Shown: positions 36,148-45,146 of the stretch, piece after piece
Layout: every line of letters begins with the position of its first letter
Position numbering within the stretch: position 1 is the stretch's first letter
Assembly (NCBI RefSeq): GCF_000463155.2
Contig: NZ_AWFZ01000061.1
Coordinates: 108,535 to 172,534 of the forward strand
From: Siccibacter turicensis LMG 23730
GTDB taxonomy: Bacteria > Pseudomonadota > Gammaproteobacteria > Enterobacterales > Enterobacteriaceae
Length of the DNA: 64,000 nt
Reading direction: 5' to 3'
Program-made: the position numbers and the translations under genes
Notes under the pieces: generated by a model
The model's input: the letters and a program-made list of their open reading frames with translations, nothing else
The model's database searches: none
Told to the model about the DNA's origin: nothing

Positions 36148-36464
36148 AAAACACCCCTTATTGTGTTGACGCGCAGGCTGATGGCCCGAGTTTTATTGTT
36201 AACGTGGCGGCAGAGGTAGCCGGATCCATGCTTGGTGACGCGAAATCTGGCACCGAATCGTTTTGCTGTCCAGAGCGGGCAATGAATTGTGATCCGCATC
36301 ACGCAGGTTGTCCGTACTATGGGCGGTTAAGTGTGATTTTCATCACAAAATTGTTGTGTAAAAAGATGACAACGGCGAAAAAACAGCCGCAATTCAGGGT
36401 TAAAAGTGAAACAGATCACATTTCTGAGTTGGCGCTTTGTTGACAATTTGTGACGCACATCACG
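36148..36464 (-). promoter_or_regulatory. mtlA control region with four CRP-like sites
   Basis: CRP-like sites are TGTGAtccgcaTCACG (36288-36303), perfect TGTGAttttcaTCACA (36332-36347), AGTGAaacagaTCACA (36405-36420) and TGTGAcgcacaTCACG (36449-36464). E. coli mtlA is known for several CRP sites in its promoter, so strong catabolite control is conserved. The 36148-36280 part holds the leader and core promoter, which I did not define precisely. Confidence 0.85.
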
Positions 36465-36639
36465 AAATATTTTCCAGGATAAATCCTAACTCTGACTGTT
36501 CACTTCCTGTCCATCCGGCTGGTGGGAAATGCGTAATAAAATTACAGCCGTTGGGTATGACATAACGATGACGTTTCCCACTGCACAGTAAATCGCCATC
36601 GATCACCGCCGCGCCGCGCTTTCGCGTATCCTGAGCCAT
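36460..36639 (-). CDS. Hypothetical small protein upstream of mtlA
   Basis: A 59-codon frame beginning [16 protein letters not shown], with AGGGG at good spacing before ATG 36639. No family is recognised. It contains two Cys and ends [17 protein letters not shown]. Its stop codon overlaps the distal CRP-like site of mtlA, and it reads towards mtlA. A start eight codons upstream is possible. It may be a real small gene or chance. Confidence 0.35.
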   Translation of the reverse strand: MAQDTRKRGAAVIDGDLLCSGKRHRYVIPNGCNFITHFPPAGWTGSEQSELGFILENIS

Positions 36640-36680
36640 ACTTATTCCCCTGTTGGCATTCATCTCTCAAGGAGCAGGCA

Positions 36681-37289
36681 ATGAAACTGATTGGCAGCTA
36701 TACCAGTCCGTTCGTGCGCAAAATTTCGGTCATGCTGATGGAAAAGGGCATCACCTTCGAATTTGTGAACGAATCACCCTACAGCGATAACCACGGCGTC
36801 GCGCAGTACAACCCGCTGGGTAAAGTCCCGGCGCTGGTCACCGACGACGGTGAAACCTGGTTCGATTCTCCCATCATTGCCGCCTGGATTGAGATGCTGG
36901 ACATCGCCCCGGCGCTGCTGCCGCGTGAGCCGAAAGCGGCCCTGAAAGTGCGTCAGCTTGAAGCGCTGGCCGATGGCGTGATGGATGCCGCGCTGGTGTC
37001 GGTGCGTGAACAGGCGCGCCCGCCGGAGCAGCAGTCCCCGGCTGAACTGCTGCGCCAGCGTGAGAAAATCAACCAGAGCCTTGATGCGCTTGAAGGCTAT
37101 GCCGCCGACGGTACGCTGAAAGCCGACGAGCTGACTGTCGCCACCATCGCCGTGGCCTGCGCCATCGGCTACCTTAACTTCCGCCGCGTCGCGCCGGGCT
37201 GGTGCGTTGATCGCCCGCATCTGGTGAAACTGGTGGAAAGCCTGTTCAGCCGCGAAAGCTTTGCCCGCACCGAGCCGCCAACTGCCTGA
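36681..37289 (+). CDS. yibF: Glutathione S-transferase-like protein YibF
   Basis: A 202-residue GST matching YibF: a thioredoxin-like N-terminal domain ([23 protein letters not shown] with the Ser active-site region, then [14 protein letters not shown]), then an all-helical C-terminal domain. YibF binds glutathione but its substrate is unknown. AAGGAG precedes ATG 36681. It lies upstream of selA as in E. coli. Confidence 0.94.
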   Translation: MKLIGSYTSPFVRKISVMLMEKGITFEFVNESPYSDNHGVAQYNPLGKVPALVTDDGETWFDSPIIAAWIEMLDIAPALLPREPKAALKVRQLEALADGVMDAALVSVREQARPPEQQSPAELLRQREKINQSLDALEGYAADGTLKADELTVATIAVACAIGYLNFRRVAPGWCVDRPHLVKLVESLFSRESFARTEPPTA

Positions 37290-37415
37290 CCCCGCTTGGG
37301 CCTGGCGCGCTGTCCCTGTACAATCACCGCCACGTTTAGACCGCGGCGCGGGTTCTCTCCCGCGCCCCGCACAATTATCGTGTCGCGGTTTGCATCCCCA
37401 TAGCCAGGCCAACTT

Positions 37416-38807
37416 ATGACAACCGAAAACCGTTCGCTCTACAGTCAGCTTCCTGCCACCGATCGTCTGCTGCGCGATCCGTCTTTCTCGCCGCTGTTGG
37501 AAAGCTGGGGTCACACCCAGGTCGTCACCGCGTTGCAGGGGCTCCAGCAGCAGGCGCGCCGTGCGATACGGGAGAACGGCACGCTGCCGGCGTGGTGCGA
37601 TGACTGGGCGGCGCAGACGGCACTCACATTGGCCGACCAGAGCGCACCGGCGCTGCGGGCGGTGTTTAACCTGAGCGGCACGGTGCTGCATACCAATCTC
37701 GGACGCGCCCTCCAGGCGGAGACGGCGATCGCCGCGGTGACCCAGGCGATGCGCCAGCCGGTGACGCTGGAGTACGATCTGGACGGCGCCGGGCGCGGGC
37801 ATCGCGACCAGGCGCTGGCGGCGCTGCTGTGCGAGCTGACCGGTGCGGAAGATGCCTGCATCGTCAACAACAATGCAGCGGCGGTGCTGCTGATGCTGGC
37901 CGCGACGGCGTCAGGACGCGAAGTGGTGGTGTCGCGTGGCGAACTGGTGGAGATCGGCGGCGCGTTTCGCATCCCCGATGTGATGCGCCAGGCCGGATGC
38001 CAGCTGGTTGAAGTGGGCACCACCAACCGCACCCACCTGAAAGATTACCGGGCGGCGATCGGCGACCAAACCGCGCTGCTGATGAAAGTACATACCAGCA
38101 ATTACCAGATCGAAGGTTTCACCGCCGCCGTGGAGGAAGCCGCGCTGGCGGAACTGGGTGAAGAGACCGGCGTGCCGACGATCGCCGATCTCGGCAGCGG
38201 TTCGCTGGTGGACTACAGCCGCTTCGGCCTGCCGAAAGAGCCGGTCGTGCGCGAGCTGATTAGCGCAGGGGTCAGCCTGGTGAGTTTCTCCGGCGATAAG
38301 CTGCTCGGCGGCCCGCAGGCGGGGATCGTGGTGGGGAAAAAGGCGCTGATCGAGAAGCTGCAACGGCATCCGCTCAAGCGCGCGCTGCGCGCCGATAAAA
38401 TGACCCTCGCGGCGCTGGACGCCACCCTGCGTCTTTACCGCCACCCGGAAACCCTCACCCAACGTCTGCCCACGCTGCGCCTTCTGACCCGCAGCGCCGA
38501 CGATATCCGGCTGCAGGCGATGCGCCTGGCACCGCATATTGAGGCCCGTTTTGGCGATCGTTTTCGCGTCACGGTTGAGCCGTGCCTGTCGCAGATCGGC
38601 AGCGGTTCGCTGCCGGTGGACAGACTGCCTTCCGCCGCTATTACCCTGACCCCGCTCGACGGCCGCGGCAGCCAGCTTGAGGCGCTCTCCCGCGAGCTGC
38701 GCGCTCTGCCGGTGCCGGTGATTGGCCGCCTGTCAGAGGGGCGTCTGTGGCTGGATTTACGCTGCCTTGAAGATGAAGCAAGTTTGATGGAGACGTTGCT
38801 GAAATGA
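37416..38807 (+). CDS. selA: L-seryl-tRNA(Sec) selenium transferase
   Basis: A 463-residue PLP enzyme, the same length as E. coli SelA. The PLP lysine is Lys295 in [14 protein letters not shown]. It converts Ser-tRNA(Sec) to Sec-tRNA(Sec) using selenophosphate, as a large homodecamer in the cytosol. It overlaps selB by four bases (ATGA). The selenocysteine tRNA gene selC is not in this window. Confidence 0.97.
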   Translation: MTTENRSLYSQLPATDRLLRDPSFSPLLESWGHTQVVTALQGLQQQARRAIRENGTLPAWCDDWAAQTALTLADQSAPALRAVFNLSGTVLHTNLGRALQAETAIAAVTQAMRQPVTLEYDLDGAGRGHRDQALAALLCELTGAEDACIVNNNAAAVLLMLAATASGREVVVSRGELVEIGGAFRIPDVMRQAGCQLVEVGTTNRTHLKDYRAAIGDQTALLMKVHTSNYQIEGFTAAVEEAALAELGEETGVPTIADLGSGSLVDYSRFGLPKEPVVRELISAGVSLVSFSGDKLLGGPQAGIVVGKKALIEKLQRHPLKRALRADKMTLAALDATLRLYRHPETLTQRLPTLRLLTRSADDIRLQAMRLAPHIEARFGDRFRVTVEPCLSQIGSGSLPVDRLPSAAITLTPLDGRGSQLEALSRELRALPVPVIGRLSEGRLWLDLRCLEDEASLMETLLK

Positions 38808-40654
38808 TTATCGCCACTGCCGGTCACGTCGACCACGGTAAAACTACCCTGCTGGAAGCCCTGACCGGGATCAACGCCGACCGCCTGCCGGAAGAGAAAA
38901 AACGCGGCATGACCATCGATCTGGGCTATGCCTACTGGCCGCAGCCCGACGGACGCGTCATCGGCTTTATCGACGTGCCGGGGCACGAAAAGTTTCTTGC
39001 CAACATGCTGGCCGGGGTGGGCGGCATCGACCATGCCCTGCTGGTGGTCGCCTGCGATGACGGCGTGATGGCCCAGACGCGTGAGCACCTGGCTATCCTG
39101 CGTCTTGCCGGTCAGCCTGCGCTGAGCGTGGCGCTAACCAAAGCCGATCGCGTGAGCGAGGCGCGGGTCGAGGAAGTGCGCACCCAGGTGATGCAGCTGC
39201 TGAGCGCCCAGGGCTGGGACGACGCGGCGCTGTTTGTCACCGCCGCCGCGCAGCACCAGGGCATTGCCGAGCTGCAACAGCATATTCAGGGCCTGGCTGA
39301 GCGCCCTCACCCTGAGCATCAGCGGTTCCGGCTGGCAATCGATCGCGCCTTTACCGTTAAAGGCGCGGGTCTGGTGGTGACCGGCACCGCGCTCTCCGGC
39401 ACGGTCGCGCCGGGGGACACGCTCTGGCTGACGGGTGCTAATGTGCCGGTGCGCGTGCGCGGCCTGCACGCCCAGAACCAGCCTGCCAGCCAGGCGCACG
39501 CCGGGCAGCGCATCGCCCTGAACATTGCCGGTGATGTGGAAAAAGAGATGCTGCGGCGCGGGGACTGGCTGCTGGCGTCTCAGCCGGACGACCTGTCGGA
39601 GCGGGTGATTGTCGCGCTGTCTGCCGATACGCCGCTGGCCCAGTGGCAGCCGGTTCACCTGCACCACGCGGCGAGCCACGTGACCGGACGCGTCTCCCTG
39701 CTGAGCGATAACCTGGCCGAGCTGGTGTTCGACACCCCGCTGTGGGTGGCGGAGAACGATCGTCTTATCCTGCGCGACATCTCGGCCCGCACCACGCTTG
39801 CCGGGGCGCGGGTGATTCTGGTGGACTCCCCACGGCGCGGAAAGCGTAAACCTGCGTTTCTCGCCTGGCTTAGCCAGCTGGCGGCGGCCACGACGGATGC
39901 GCAGGCGCTGGCGCTGCACCTCGCCCAGGGCGCGGTACGGCTGACGGCGTTTGCCTGGTCGCGGCAGCTCAGCGAGGCTGGTCTGCGGCGGCTGGTGGAC
40001 GAGATCGACGGCATCGAAGCGGGCGGTATGCTGGTGAGCGGCGACGTCGCGCAGCGGTGGAAAACCACGCTGCTCGCCACCCTGGCCCGTTACCATCAGC
40101 AGCACGCCGATGAGCCGGGGCCGGGTCGCGAGCGTCTGCGGCGCATGGCGCTTCCAACGGAGCCGGAAGCGCTGGTGCTGGCGGTGATCGAAGCGATGCG
40201 TCAGGCGGGCGAACTGCAAAGTCAGCAAGGATGGCTGTCGCTGCCGGGTTACGAAGCCGGGTTCAGCCCGGAACAGCAGGCGCGCTGGGATCGGGTGAGT
40301 GCCCTGTTTGGTGACGACCCGTGGTGGGTGCGCGACCTGGCCGCCGAGGTGGGGGAAGAGGAGCAGGAGATGCGCCAGCTGCTGCGGCTTGGCGCTCAGC
40401 AGGGGCTGATTACGCCGATCGTCAAGGATCGCTACTACCGCAACGATCGGATTGTGCAGTTCGCCGATCTGATCCGCGAGCTGGATCGGGAGAAAGGCTC
40501 GACGGTCGCCGCCGATTTCCGTGACCGCCTCAACGTCGGGCGTAAGCTGGCGATTCAAATCCTCGAATACTTCGACCGCATCGGCTTTACGCGGCGTAAA
40601 GGCAACACCCATCTGCTGCGGGACGCGCGGCTGTTCAGTCGTAAAGAGGCGTAG
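38804..40654 (+). CDS. selB: Selenocysteine-specific elongation factor
   Basis: A 616-residue SelB (614 in K-12). The N-terminal EF-Tu-like GTPase has [10 protein letters not shown] (P-loop), the switch DVPGHEKF and a TKAD-type motif ALTKADR. The C-terminal half (from ~375) consists of winged helices that bind the SECIS hairpin ([22 protein letters not shown] at the end). It delivers Sec-tRNA to the ribosome at UGA. It is coupled to selA. Confidence 0.97.
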   Translation: MIIATAGHVDHGKTTLLEALTGINADRLPEEKKRGMTIDLGYAYWPQPDGRVIGFIDVPGHEKFLANMLAGVGGIDHALLVVACDDGVMAQTREHLAILRLAGQPALSVALTKADRVSEARVEEVRTQVMQLLSAQGWDDAALFVTAAAQHQGIAELQQHIQGLAERPHPEHQRFRLAIDRAFTVKGAGLVVTGTALSGTVAPGDTLWLTGANVPVRVRGLHAQNQPASQAHAGQRIALNIAGDVEKEMLRRGDWLLASQPDDLSERVIVALSADTPLAQWQPVHLHHAASHVTGRVSLLSDNLAELVFDTPLWVAENDRLILRDISARTTLAGARVILVDSPRRGKRKPAFLAWLSQLAAATTDAQALALHLAQGAVRLTAFAWSRQLSEAGLRRLVDEIDGIEAGGMLVSGDVAQRWKTTLLATLARYHQQHADEPGPGRERLRRMALPTEPEALVLAVIEAMRQAGELQSQQGWLSLPGYEAGFSPEQQARWDRVSALFGDDPWWVRDLAAEVGEEEQEMRQLLRLGAQQGLITPIVKDRYYRNDRIVQFADLIRELDREKGSTVAADFRDRLNVGRKLAIQILEYFDRIGFTRRKGNTHLLRDARLFSRKEA

Positions 40655-40716
40655 TTCACGGGGCAGGCGCTCTGGCGTTAGTGCAGGGCGGGGATTTACA
40701 TGCTGAAGTATGCGCG

Positions 40717-40745
40717 ACCGTCCTCTCGTGTCGTGAGAGGACGGT
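40717..40745. terminator. Hairpin between convergent selB and ROK kinase genes
   Basis: Perfect 11-bp stem ACCGTCCTCTC/GAGAGGACGGT with a 7-base loop. No T tract is seen on either strand, so termination strength is uncertain. Confidence 0.55.
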
Positions 40746-40756
40746 GGAGCGGAGCG

Positions 40757-41632
40757 TTACGCCTGTTTCTGGCTTGCCAGCCACACGGCACCGAGACGGC
40801 CCGCCTGGTTGCCCAGCTCGCATGGATGCACCGGGACGCGCAGCGCCTCCCAGAAATTGTATTTCTCTAAATGCCGCTCCAGCAGCGGATAGAGGTCCTT
40901 CTGCTGGCTGACGCCGCCGCCGATCAAAACGACCTGCGGATCGTAGAGCGACACTACGCTGTAAATCCCGCGCGCCAGATAACCGGCCCAGCGCTCTACC
41001 ACTTCACGCAGATGCCCGTCGTTTTCCATCTTTTCGAAGATCTCTTTCCCGTGCAGCGGCTCGTTCGCCGGGAGCGCCAGCGCCTGACGGCAGGCATCGG
41101 TCAGGGCGCGCGCCGAGGCGATCTCATGCATGTTCTCGCCGTTATCGCCTACCGGCATCACACCAAACTCACCGGCGCGAAAGTGCGACCCGCGCATCAG
41201 CTGGCGTTCAAGGATAATTCCCCCGCCGATGCCGGTGCCGATGGTCATGCAGATCAGCGAGTCATACTTTTGACCTGCGCCGCGCCACTGCTCGCCCAGC
41301 GCGGCGCAGTTAGCGTCGTTCTCAACGGTGATCGGCAGATCGGTCAGTTCGCCGAACAGCGTCAGCAGGTTGCAGCCGTCCAGAAAATCGAGCGACCCCG
41401 CTTTTGGCACTTCGCCGGTGTGCGGATTAACGTAGCCGGGAAAGCTGATGCCGATCCCGGCAATCTCATGCTTATCCTGGTACTGGCGCACGACCTCCTG
41501 CCAGCTCGCTTTGAATTCGTCCAGCTCGTAGTGGGTGTCATACTCGTCGGTGTGCAGCTCCTCACCCTCTTCGGTGATGAGGCCGTGTTTTACGTGAGTC
41601 CCGCCGATATCAAATCCAATAAAGTGACGCAT
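40757..41632 (-). CDS. ROK-family sugar kinase
   Basis: A 291-residue ROK protein. It has the N-terminal phosphate loop FIGFDIGGTHVKHGLI, the catalytic Asp in ENDANCAALGE, GTGIGGGII, and a C-terminal adenosine motif VVLIGGGVS. The zinc-binding CxCGxxGCxE cluster of typical ROK kinases is absent; RAGEFGVMPVG is followed by no Cys cluster. This zinc-less pattern also occurs in beta-glucoside kinases (BglK of Klebsiella) and related kinases. The substrate is therefore uncertain: a glucoside, glucose or another hexose. No transporter or hydrolase is adjacent. Confidence 0.8.
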   Translation of the reverse strand: MRHFIGFDIGGTHVKHGLITEEGEELHTDEYDTHYELDEFKASWQEVVRQYQDKHEIAGIGISFPGYVNPHTGEVPKAGSLDFLDGCNLLTLFGELTDLPITVENDANCAALGEQWRGAGQKYDSLICMTIGTGIGGGIILERQLMRGSHFRAGEFGVMPVGDNGENMHEIASARALTDACRQALALPANEPLHGKEIFEKMENDGHLREVVERWAGYLARGIYSVVSLYDPQVVLIGGGVSQQKDLYPLLERHLEKYNFWEALRVPVHPCELGNQAGRLGAVWLASQKQA

Positions 41633-41723
41633 TTGCTTCCCCGCAATGAAAACGACTGCATTAAGTATGGTGCAGATTTGGCGCCCGCACTGTAAAGGAG
41701 CGTAATAGTTTCATCGGGAATCG

Positions 41724-43442
41724 TTAGCGCAAATTGTTGAAATTCCAGCTGACTGTCAGACTGTAGCGCCAGTCGCGGCGGCTGGCATCGGACGGCAGAT
41801 CCCCGACCGGCCGCGCCGCTTCCAGCGTCAGGCTGTAGTGGCGGTTGTCGCCGAACATCACGCCGCCCGCGACTGACCCCAGCGTCTGCCCGCGAAAACC
41901 CGGCTGATTGAAGCGCGTGCGGGCGGTATCGGCCAGCACATAGGGCTGCACGGTGCTCAGCCAGACGCTCTCTTTGCGCTGATGGAGATAGCGCAGCTCC
42001 AGCTGGCCGCCTACGCCCGCGTCTCCGCTTGCTTCTCCGTCCGGATAGCCGCGCCCGAAGCGCTGCGCGCCAAAGCTCACGCGTTCGGTTTCCGGCAGGT
42101 CGTTATCGGACCAGTCGCCCTCCAGCGCGCTGGAGAGACGCCAGTTTTCCGCCAGCAGCCAGGCGCCCTCGAGATTGGCTTTCCACAGGGTAAAGCCGAG
42201 GTCGGTTCCCTGGGACGGCGACGCGCTGGCGCCGGCGGTGTCCAGCCCCTGGCGCAGCGTTAAGCGGGCGCTGCCGCTGGCCTTCGTCCACTCGCGATAG
42301 CCGTTCAGCCCGAACTCCAGCGCCGGGTAACGCACGTGCTGGCTCTGCCCTGGCAGGTCCAGCGTTTCGCCAAATCCACGCGCCCGCAGCCGGTAATCAT
42401 TGCGCCGGTCGCTGTAATCTATCCCGCCGCTCACGCCAATCTGCTGCTGGCGCGTCAGCAGCACCGGGTAGCTGAAGGTGGCCCCGCCGGTATACTGCGT
42501 CGCCTTCTGGCGCGCCTCTATGGTGATGACGTTTGGCAGGTAGAGCAGCGGATCGTAGTCCCGGGGATCGTCCCGATAGTAGCTCCCTTTGAGCTGCATC
42601 GACAGCCCGTCGTCCGTGAGGAACTGCTGCCAGTTAAGGCCGAGATAGGTTTTCTTGGTCGCCTTATCGAGCGGAACCAGGGTGGCCACGCCGAGCTGAT
42701 CGCCCCAGGCGGTGAGATTACTGAGCGAGCCGTTGATCAGGGCAACGTTCTGCCCCTTGCGGGTATCCAGCGTTGAGGAGAGGTCCCAGATATGCGGTTC
42801 GGTGGCGTTAACCTGCATGACGCCAGCCCCGTAGATATTTTTTGGCAGCTGTGCGCTGGCCTCTACCTTCGTGTTGGGCGTGCGGGTCATTAACAGGCTG
42901 TAGCGCTCGAAGGTCTCCTGGCGCAGCGGCTTCTGCTGCATGATGCGCGTCGCCAGCCGGGTCAAACGCGCCGCGGTACGCGGGTTATTGCTCTTGATAT
43001 CGCTGTGCGCCACGTAGCCTTCAACCAGCACGATTTTAATCACGCCCTGGTGAAAATTATCGTCCGGCAGCCAGGCGTAAGAGAGGGGATAGCCGTCGGC
43101 GCGGTAGCGGGCCGTGATATCCGACGCGAGCTTAACGATTATTTTGAGCGGCACGGTCTTGCCCGCGTAAGGGCGAAACGGCAGCAGCAGGGATTTCAGC
43201 GGGTAGATAGTGCCACCGATAAACTGAATATGGCCGACCTGCACCGGGGTATCGGGCGTCAGCGCCGCGGCGGATTTCGGGACCGTGACGCGGGGCGCGC
43301 TTTGCGCGGGTGCCTGCGGCGTGGGAACCGAGCGAGCGGGCCGGGCGGGGTTGGTCGTATCGATCAGCGCCGGAAGCGTCTCGGCCAGGGCAAACCCCGG
43401 CAGGGCGCCCAGCAGTAGCGCAGAGCAGAGTGACAGTTTCAT
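41724..43442 (-). CDS. TpsB/ShlB-FhaC-family outer-membrane secretion transporter
   Basis: A 572-residue protein. Signal peptide ~1-20 (MKLSLCSALLLGALPGFALA) is followed by a Pro/Ala-rich linker. A POTRA region (~70-210) has IQFIGGTIYPLKSL and a second POTRA with VEGYVAHSDI. A 16-strand barrel has the loop-6 motif FGRGYPDGEASGD (the (V/I)RGY position) and ends in SWNFNNLR. This is the transporter half of a two-partner secretion system. The usual large haemagglutinin-like TpsA is absent; the gene upstream is a Gly/Ser/Thr-rich lipoprotein, probably its cargo. ATG 43442 follows AAGGGA. Confidence 0.88.
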   Translation of the reverse strand: MKLSLCSALLLGALPGFALAETLPALIDTTNPARPARSVPTPQAPAQSAPRVTVPKSAAALTPDTPVQVGHIQFIGGTIYPLKSLLLPFRPYAGKTVPLKIIVKLASDITARYRADGYPLSYAWLPDDNFHQGVIKIVLVEGYVAHSDIKSNNPRTAARLTRLATRIMQQKPLRQETFERYSLLMTRTPNTKVEASAQLPKNIYGAGVMQVNATEPHIWDLSSTLDTRKGQNVALINGSLSNLTAWGDQLGVATLVPLDKATKKTYLGLNWQQFLTDDGLSMQLKGSYYRDDPRDYDPLLYLPNVITIEARQKATQYTGGATFSYPVLLTRQQQIGVSGGIDYSDRRNDYRLRARGFGETLDLPGQSQHVRYPALEFGLNGYREWTKASGSARLTLRQGLDTAGASASPSQGTDLGFTLWKANLEGAWLLAENWRLSSALEGDWSDNDLPETERVSFGAQRFGRGYPDGEASGDAGVGGQLELRYLHQRKESVWLSTVQPYVLADTARTRFNQPGFRGQTLGSVAGGVMFGDNRHYSLTLEAARPVGDLPSDASRRDWRYSLTVSWNFNNLR

Positions 43443-43529
43443 CGTGCGTTCCCTTTCCCAGACGACCCGAACGGGCGAAAACGGCATGCTGTGAGAAAAC
43501 GCCCCCGCGTGCCGGGGGCGTTAAAGGTG

Positions 43530-44741
43530 TTATTTACTCTTCGGCGTCAGGATCCCGCCGAGGGTGGATGTCAGGCCGTTGAGCGGCCCGGTTGTTGTAG
43601 TGGTACTCCCGGTGTTGGTACTGCTGGTACTGCTGACGTTAGCGGCCAGCCCGGCGGTGAGGCCCGAGGTGACGCCGTTAAGGGTCGCGCCGATATTCGC
43701 CGCCAGCCCGCCACTGCCTGCCGTAACGCCTGCGCCTGCTGCGACGCCCGTGCTGCCGCTCCCGCTGGTGCCGCCGCTGGTAGCGGTGGGTTTCACCAGG
43801 CCGCCGACATCCGTCACCGTCTGGCCGACGTTCTGTACGACCTGACCCACGCCGCCTAAGGCCGGGCTGGTGGTGCCGAGTTTCGTACCGGTTCCGCTGA
43901 CCGCGGTGCCGACGCTGGTCAGCAGGTTATTGACCGGCGTCCCCAGCCCGGTGGCGGTGCCGACGCCCTGGGTCACGCCCTGCACGCCGTTGACGGTGTT
44001 ATTCACCAGCGTTGTCGCGCCGGTTGTCACCCGGGTCACGCCATCGCTTTTCGCCACCGACGTCAGTGCGCCGCCGGTGCCGCTCACCACCTCACCCGTG
44101 GTGTTGACGACCGCGCCCACCGCACCGGTCACGCCGCCCAGCGGTGTGGTCGAGGTGGTGCTCGCCAGGTTGGTGCCGACGCTGGAGACGGTATTCCCGA
44201 GCGAAGTAACGGTGGTCGTTACGCCCTGCACGGTGGTGCCGACGCCATTGGTATTTTTCGGATCGCCAATACCGGTGGCGATGCCGGTGCCGGTGGTTTC
44301 CACGGCGTTACCCAGCCCGCTGACGGTGGTCGAAACGGTGGAGGTCACCGGATTGTCGTTAGGCAACTGGCTGCCGAGGTTGTCGAGCGTGGTGCCGATG
44401 CTGGTGACGGTATCCCCGGCATCGCCGAGGATGGTGTTGACCCCGGCGGTAGAGCCGCTGCCGGAGCCGCCACCGGTTCCACCGCCATTACCGCCGCCCG
44501 AGCCACCGCCGGTGCCACCGCCACCTGAGCCGCCACCCGTGCCGCCGGACCCGCTGCCCGAGCCGCCGCCTGAACCGTCTGTGCCTCCGCCCGATCCGTC
44601 TCCGCCGTTAGTACCGGCAGGGGAATTATTACTGGCTGTGTGATGGGAACCGCCCCCGCTTCCACTGCAGGCGGTCAGAGAGAATGCAAGAAGTACCGCC
44701 ACCGCGATTACGCTAATGTGGCCAACGTTATTAGAAGCCAT
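43530..44741 (-). CDS. Gly/Ser/Thr-rich repetitive lipoprotein, probable TpsB cargo
   Basis: A 403-residue protein. A lipoprotein signal peptide ends in LTACSGSGGG (lipobox Cys near residue 25). A Gly/Ser run (~40-100) follows, then a long low-complexity domain of imperfect repeats rich in Thr, Val, Gly and Ser (units like TTVQGVTTTVTSLGNTVSS and GVGTATGLGTPVNNLL). There is no Cys after the lipid anchor and hardly any aromatic residue. Databases tend to label such proteins collagen-like. It is first in a two-gene operon, 87 bp before the TpsB gene. ATG 44741 (seven bases after GGAG) is chosen over 44747. Surface display by TpsB is inferred. Confidence 0.8.
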   Translation of the reverse strand: MASNNVGHISVIAVAVLLAFSLTACSGSGGGSHHTASNNSPAGTNGGDGSGGGTDGSGGGSGSGSGGTGGGSGGGGTGGGSGGGNGGGTGGGSGSGSTAGVNTILGDAGDTVTSIGTTLDNLGSQLPNDNPVTSTVSTTVSGLGNAVETTGTGIATGIGDPKNTNGVGTTVQGVTTTVTSLGNTVSSVGTNLASTTSTTPLGGVTGAVGAVVNTTGEVVSGTGGALTSVAKSDGVTRVTTGATTLVNNTVNGVQGVTQGVGTATGLGTPVNNLLTSVGTAVSGTGTKLGTTSPALGGVGQVVQNVGQTVTDVGGLVKPTATSGGTSGSGSTGVAAGAGVTAGSGGLAANIGATLNGVTSGLTAGLAANVSSTSSTNTGSTTTTTGPLNGLTSTLGGILTPKSK

Positions 44742-45146
44742 AACCATACTCCACAGAATTAAACGCCGGACGGCGTAATAAAGAGTGTATGTGTTATTTT
44801 GATGGCTACCACTGCGGTGGTTTATTTATTGATAAATTATTTTTAATCGGGATTTAGATCAAATTTAATAAACGTTAAGAGTCATCAAGAATAATAATAA
44901 TTAATTTAAAATCAATAAATTAAATATTGACCGCTTGGTCTGTTAGTCTGGCTGAATTCAGTGTTAAGAGATGGTTAATATTTTATTAAATTAAGGTAAA
45001 ATGATATTGCAATGTTTTTATAATCGGCTACGTAAACGCTGTGATAAATAAACATTATTAAAAAATGCTGTTTTTTCTGAAGGTTGAGGTGAAGCACGAA
45101 ACCCTGAAAGCGCCTTCCGGGCAGAAGGCGCAAACAGTGGTTGTCG
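44742..45146. promoter_or_regulatory. AT-rich intergenic region between avtA and the lipoprotein gene
   Basis: About 400 bp, strongly AT-rich between 44810 and 45070, with many runs of A and T, unlike the GC-rich flanks. It must hold the promoter of the lipoprotein-TpsB operon and looks like H-NS-type silenced DNA. No gene is credible here. The last part (45110-45131) is the hairpin after avtA. Confidence 0.5.
45110..45131 (-). terminator. Hairpin after avtA
   Basis: Perfect 8-bp stem GCGCCTTC/GAAGGCGC, 16 bases past the avtA stop, followed on the minus strand by TTTC. Probable avtA terminator. Confidence 0.6.

Noticed and set aside
39134-40612. Long open frame (492 codons) antisense to selB
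   Set aside because: It mirrors the GC-rich selB gene in another frame, has no recognisable domain, and selB is certain.
36681-40654. Selenocysteine tRNA gene selC near selAB
   Set aside because: No long-arm tRNA-like cloverleaf is seen here; selC is unlinked in E. coli as well.
44460-44650. Short GC-rich tandem repeats resembling a CRISPR or minisatellite
   Set aside because: They are the coding sequence of the Gly/Ser spacer of the lipoprotein on the minus strand. There is no repeat-spacer periodicity and no cas genes.
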